The notes beneath the pieces were generated by a model, which worked only from the letters and a program-made list of their open reading frames with translations, searched no databases and was not told the DNA's origin. From Sipunculus nudus (lineage: Eukaryota > Annelida > Sipuncula > Golfingiida > Sipunculidae): DNA of 64,000 nucleotides. Positions 60,450-64,000 of the stretch are shown in pieces; position 1 is the stretch's first letter, and every line of letters starts with the position of its first letter. The stretch is taken from positions 65,880,800 through 65,944,799 of the forward strand of contig CM049314.1 of NCBI GenBank assembly GCA_026874595.1. Reading direction: 5' to 3'. Both the position numbers and the translations under genes were made by a program.

Positions 60450-62344
60450 CCTTAGGGGGTTATTTTACGTTTCCCATAAATCTGAAAGAATATGAAATTG
60501 TGAGGTAATTTCAAGGTCTATGCAGCTCCATCTTTCAGAAACTACACCAGCAAGTCCAGCGGGTGAACTCGGCCCATGGTTAATCCGTCTCGGACGAACC
60601 CGGCCTATGTCGCTCGGACAAACCCAAGGAACGGCTTTATGCTAGTATTCAAATAAAACGGGGATACACTGAGGGGCGAAGTAAAAATCGGTGCTGGAAA
60701 AGCTATGTACTTGTTTGGGTATAAATCTTACAATAATTGCTATCTTGTGATCAGTTGTGGTCATAACCTTACTGGCAGTAGATTTATCCCTCCCATTTTG
60801 TTAGCTATCTCCCCAGTTTATTGTTTTAAAAGTGCGCATATACTTGAAAAATGTCCTCCCGGCGATAGGCACCGCATTATGTCAATATATCTGATGTCAT
60901 TTTGTTTTACTACAGTGCCTATTGAAAACAAATACTAAAATGCCACAGGCGCTGAAAACGCAATGAATAACACAAAGTTATTGCCCGTAAAAGGTGATAA
61001 TATGAATATAATAAAAATGTATTTAATATTTGTCTTAAAACCATCAGGAAGTCCTCCCCCAACTGATTTACAAAATAATGTTTTATAATTTAAGTCCTGT
61101 GGAAGTCCGTTATATTACAATTAGTGTTACCCTCATGGTGTATTGCACATTATTCATTCTATAAGCTGCTTATCTTGTTCATTAGTAAAAGAATTAAATC
61201 TCCGAGGCGGCACGGATTAAGGGAGATAAGCAAAATGGCCAGATCTCGTTGAACGTCCTTGACCTTTCGTGTCGGAGGTGGGCCTAAGACTTATAATTCA
61301 GCTTTAGCACTAAAACGTTTCTTTGTTGTCATTCCAGACAAAATGTGTTTATATACCTATTAAGTTTCATTCTTTTCCCTTGGTATTAAAAGAACATAAG
61401 TGACCGGTAAAGTGATGGAAAAGTACATCTGGATGATTAAATGTGTTGAGTTAAATGAGATCAGGTTGCTTAGTAAAAATTCGGAATATTATATATACAT
61501 TTGCATATACGTTCCCAATAGGAATACAGGAATAAGGTATTGGATTAATCAGTCATTAGTTAATGAAATCATAATCAAACGGTGGAATATATGAGAAATA
61601 TATGAAAGTTATCTATTTTGCAAAACATCTCAATTCAATTGATGAAGGTCAAGGTCACAGGTCACAGCATCATATAAAATCCATTGATTGTGGGTAGTGT
61701 CAATAATATTCTAAATAGTTGAAACTGAGGTTGCCAAGCCATGGCGGATGCCTTGTAACTTGTCAGCAGATGTTTTTAAAATATATCAGTGATTGTAATG
61801 GTATTTTTAATTTTAAATGAAGCTTTCAGAACCTCTTCCTCTATTGTGTTAGAACATGTATAATCATTTTAGGAAAACTGCGTAATTTCAATAGGCATCA
61901 AAAGGTGAAACAGGCTTTCAGGGATAGGTGACCTTAATTTTGGAATATATTTGTTTGAAGTGATTTACTCAGATGAAAGCTTAGGCTGATCAAAAGATAC
62001 CACACAAAAGGATAAATAATTATATTAGTATTCACAGTTTTATAAGAATATTTTTCATTTTGATAATTCTCAGTGATTAGGCCTACTTATGATATTGCGT
62101 CCTTCAAGGAAGTCATGTTTTTTCCCCCGTGATTTTAAATGTTTCCTTGTTTGTCTTATTACGCGAATAATACTGAACAGATTCCATGCCTCTTCTTTTC
62201 ATGGAAGACACAATTAAAGATTTGCTTTTATTCGGTAAAATAGGCAGACGTAGTAAAAACATTGATTTTGACAGGAGTATGTCGCTCTGCTGATTGCCAT
62301 TCTAGATATAAATTTGGTTCATTGGAAATATGATGAAGCATAGG
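60450..62344. other. Non-coding, nothing firmly recognised
   Basis: AT-rich. AAGGTCAAGGTCACAGGTCA occurs at 61645-61664. Frames at 60705-60938 and 61400-61594 are unsupported. Confidence 0.45.
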
Positions 62345-62345
62345 C

Positions 62346-62436
<91 letters not shown>
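62346..62436. repeat. (TA)n-(GA)n compound microsatellite
   Basis: Same TA-to-GA order as at 59575-59687. Ser/Leu-rich antisense frames are artefacts. Confidence 0.97.
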
Positions 62437-62438
<2 letters not shown>

Positions 62439-62439
<1 letters not shown>

Positions 62440-62600
62440 CTTCACCAAACGACCACCTAAGTTTAGCAACCATCTCAAAATAACGACCACGTTCTCGAGG
62501 TCCCAATTCTTTTTTTGCTCTCTATATCAAACCTCGTTCAGACGACCACCACGAAAATGCGACCACTTAATCAAGGTCCTGTTGGCGATCGTTTGTTTTG
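62439..62600. mobile_element. Pogo/Tigger-like fragment
   Basis: AACGACCACCTAAG, ATAACGACCACG, CAGACGACCACC and TGCGACCACTTAAT words match the interior motif class of the MITE at 9692. It abuts the (GA)n tract, and clean ends are not visible. Confidence 0.4.
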
Positions 62601-62631
62601 TGGTTTCTCTATCTATATATAATACATATAT

Positions 62632-62676
62632 AATAATGATAATAATAATAATAGTAATAATTATCATAATAATAAA
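62632..62676. repeat. (AAT)n-rich tract
   Basis: Imperfect ATAATAATA run. Confidence 0.85.
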
Positions 62677-63718
62677 TACATGTACAATGTATTTCGTTTT
62701 CCGTGTGTCCTTGTTGCCTCTCTGTTGCATCAATACTATACTGTTGTACTAAAATATTTAATAACACTGTATGTAATTAATCTCTGAACGAACAATAATC
62801 AAAGCTGTCTGTAACAGACGGAAAATTCCAACGCATAGAAAAGTCACATCAATCTGGTCTTGACCTTGACCTTTCCGTTTTTCCGCAAACATACTTCACG
62901 TGACACAGATGTAGCATTAAATAGCCGATAAATAATCGATCATTGGTCACTTTTTCCACGTGAAACATACCAAACAGGGACGGATCCAGGATTTATGGAA
63001 GCAAAATCTTAATAATCGCTTGCATAAAAAAAATCACTTATACAATCTAGGAATGGCAAATCAAGAGAAAGTTACGGCAGCCCTTGTTTAACTCTTCACA
63101 TTACGGCGACCAGGGTTGATTAAACTAAATCGTTATTCCAACACGAGAACATGGTCAGAAAAAAATGGATCAAGAATGGGATACAGAAATCCCCGACCAT
63201 CAGTTCAGTAATAATGGCTTCAGAAGATATAATCAACCATTCCCTTTGATATGTCATCACTTGAAAAGGAAATATACATGAGCTTGCCTGTAAAGAAATT
63301 ACAAAATGAGAGTTGTTTTTGAAAATGACAAATGTGCAAGTCATTTTTGAATTTGACATGCATACGCAGGTGAAATAGACACGCTCGGTGGCTTAAAATA
63401 CACACCCTGTGTGGGAGGAAAATGTATGACGTTTGATCTCCAATATTTACGATTGGATTTTATTTACGACTGGCAATGAAGCGGTTGTTTGATGTAAGTT
63501 GCAGAGCTGAAATGTTGAACAGTGCACGATATATCCTTGAAAATTAACAACAAAACTATAAACTGACATACGGAATAAATGATGATATACATACCATAGT
63601 TTTATGAAGAGATTTTTTTTTGATTATTACACATGTGACAGGGATCTTTGTCTAGAAATACCTTAAAGTGGACTTCCACCACAAGTGTCACGACAAAAGC
63701 GAAACGGTGGAGCTACAT
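62677..63718. other. Non-coding, nothing recognised
   Basis: Overlapping minus-strand frames at 63120-63405 are unsupported. TGACCTTGACCTTT lies at 62860. Confidence 0.45.
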
Positions 63719-64000
63719 AGTACGACAATATTATAGGGATTTATACGAAATTATAGGGGTTTATGCGACAATATTAAGTTTATATGTTAATCTAGGGTTT
63801 TATACAACAATATAGGGTTTATATGCTAATATAGGGTTTTATTACGACAAAATAGGATTTTAAACGACTAAATAGGGTTTTACACAACATTATAATGCTT
63901 TTATACGACAATTTAGAGGTTTTATATGACAGTTTTAAATTTATATGCTTATCTGGGGTTTTTTACAACAATATAGGGTTTTATAAGCTAATATAAGGTT
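63719..64000. repeat. About 20-base minisatellite, cut by the window edge
   Basis: Degenerate units of the form TATACGACAATATAGGGTTT, with variants ATGCTAAT and ACAACAATAT in place of ACGACAAT, repeat at least 13 times. The array continues past the right edge. The AGGGTTT word is only superficially telomere-like. Confidence 0.9.

Noticed and set aside
63719-64000. Telomeric or subtelomeric repeat because of AGGGTTT words
   Set aside because: The period is about 20 bases with variable cores, not TTAGGG hexamers.

Overview
The window is AT-rich, intron-bearing eukaryotic nuclear DNA with many microsatellites, tRNA-derived SINE-like copies, short inverted-repeat DNA elements and almost no long open reading frames. 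I see no bacterial-type gene packing, rRNA gene, CRISPR array or viral gene. The one clear gene is a tandem-repeat neuropeptide-type precursor. Its peptides have an x-Leu-Asp-x-Ile-Gly core, which recalls peptide families of molluscs and other lophotrochozoans. Together with the repeat landscape this makes a mollusc, or at least a spiralian, my best guess. That is inference, not proof.

The gene lies at about 44.29-45.93 kb on the + strand. A small exon (start codon 44312) encodes a signal peptide, a 492-base intron carries a (TA)n tract, and a single large exon (44860-45607) encodes all the peptides. The spliced protein is 267 residues: signal peptide, short acidic spacer, 13 head-to-tail copies of MLDPIGGSLL separated by KKR or RKR, then diverged units HLDMIGSGLI, ELDAIGDTLL and HLDSIGDNLL (the last two followed by GRR, so probably amidated), and a degenerate tail. 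A polyadenylation signal lies at 45911. A clean splice acceptor just before the start codon implies a further 5'-untranslated exon upstream.

Layout. 1-44 kb is intergenic or intronic. It holds SINE-like copies (0.6, 14.8, 19.6, 32.2, 33.1, 36.9 kb), a 178-base pogo/Tigger-like MITE (9.7 kb) with related fragments (17.2, 41.6-42.9 kb), two pairs of dispersed repeats (2.6/15.2 kb and 12.0/38.6 kb), a 194-base tandem duplication (29.2 kb), a decayed ~125-base triplication (24.5 kb) and a short coding-like reading frame (24.8-25.0 kb). Several non-repetitive, somewhat GC-richer islands could be regulatory.

46-64 kb holds an ACTCGG/ACTTGG-rich repeat (47.7-48.3 kb), a cluster of poly-G runs (48.5-51.3 kb), an unusual 11-base-phased domain with terminal inverted repeats (51.26-52.39 kb), another SINE-like copy (55.4 kb), a retrotransposon-like 3' tail (56.3 kb), large CT/GA/TA arrays (59.4 and 62.4 kb), a promoter-like cluster with a complete heat-shock element (60.2 kb) and a minisatellite that runs off the right edge (63.7-64.0 kb).

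The most interesting items are the peptide precursor, with its identical peptides encoded by diverged DNA, and the 11-base-phased domain. All family assignments come from reading the sequence; no database search was possible.
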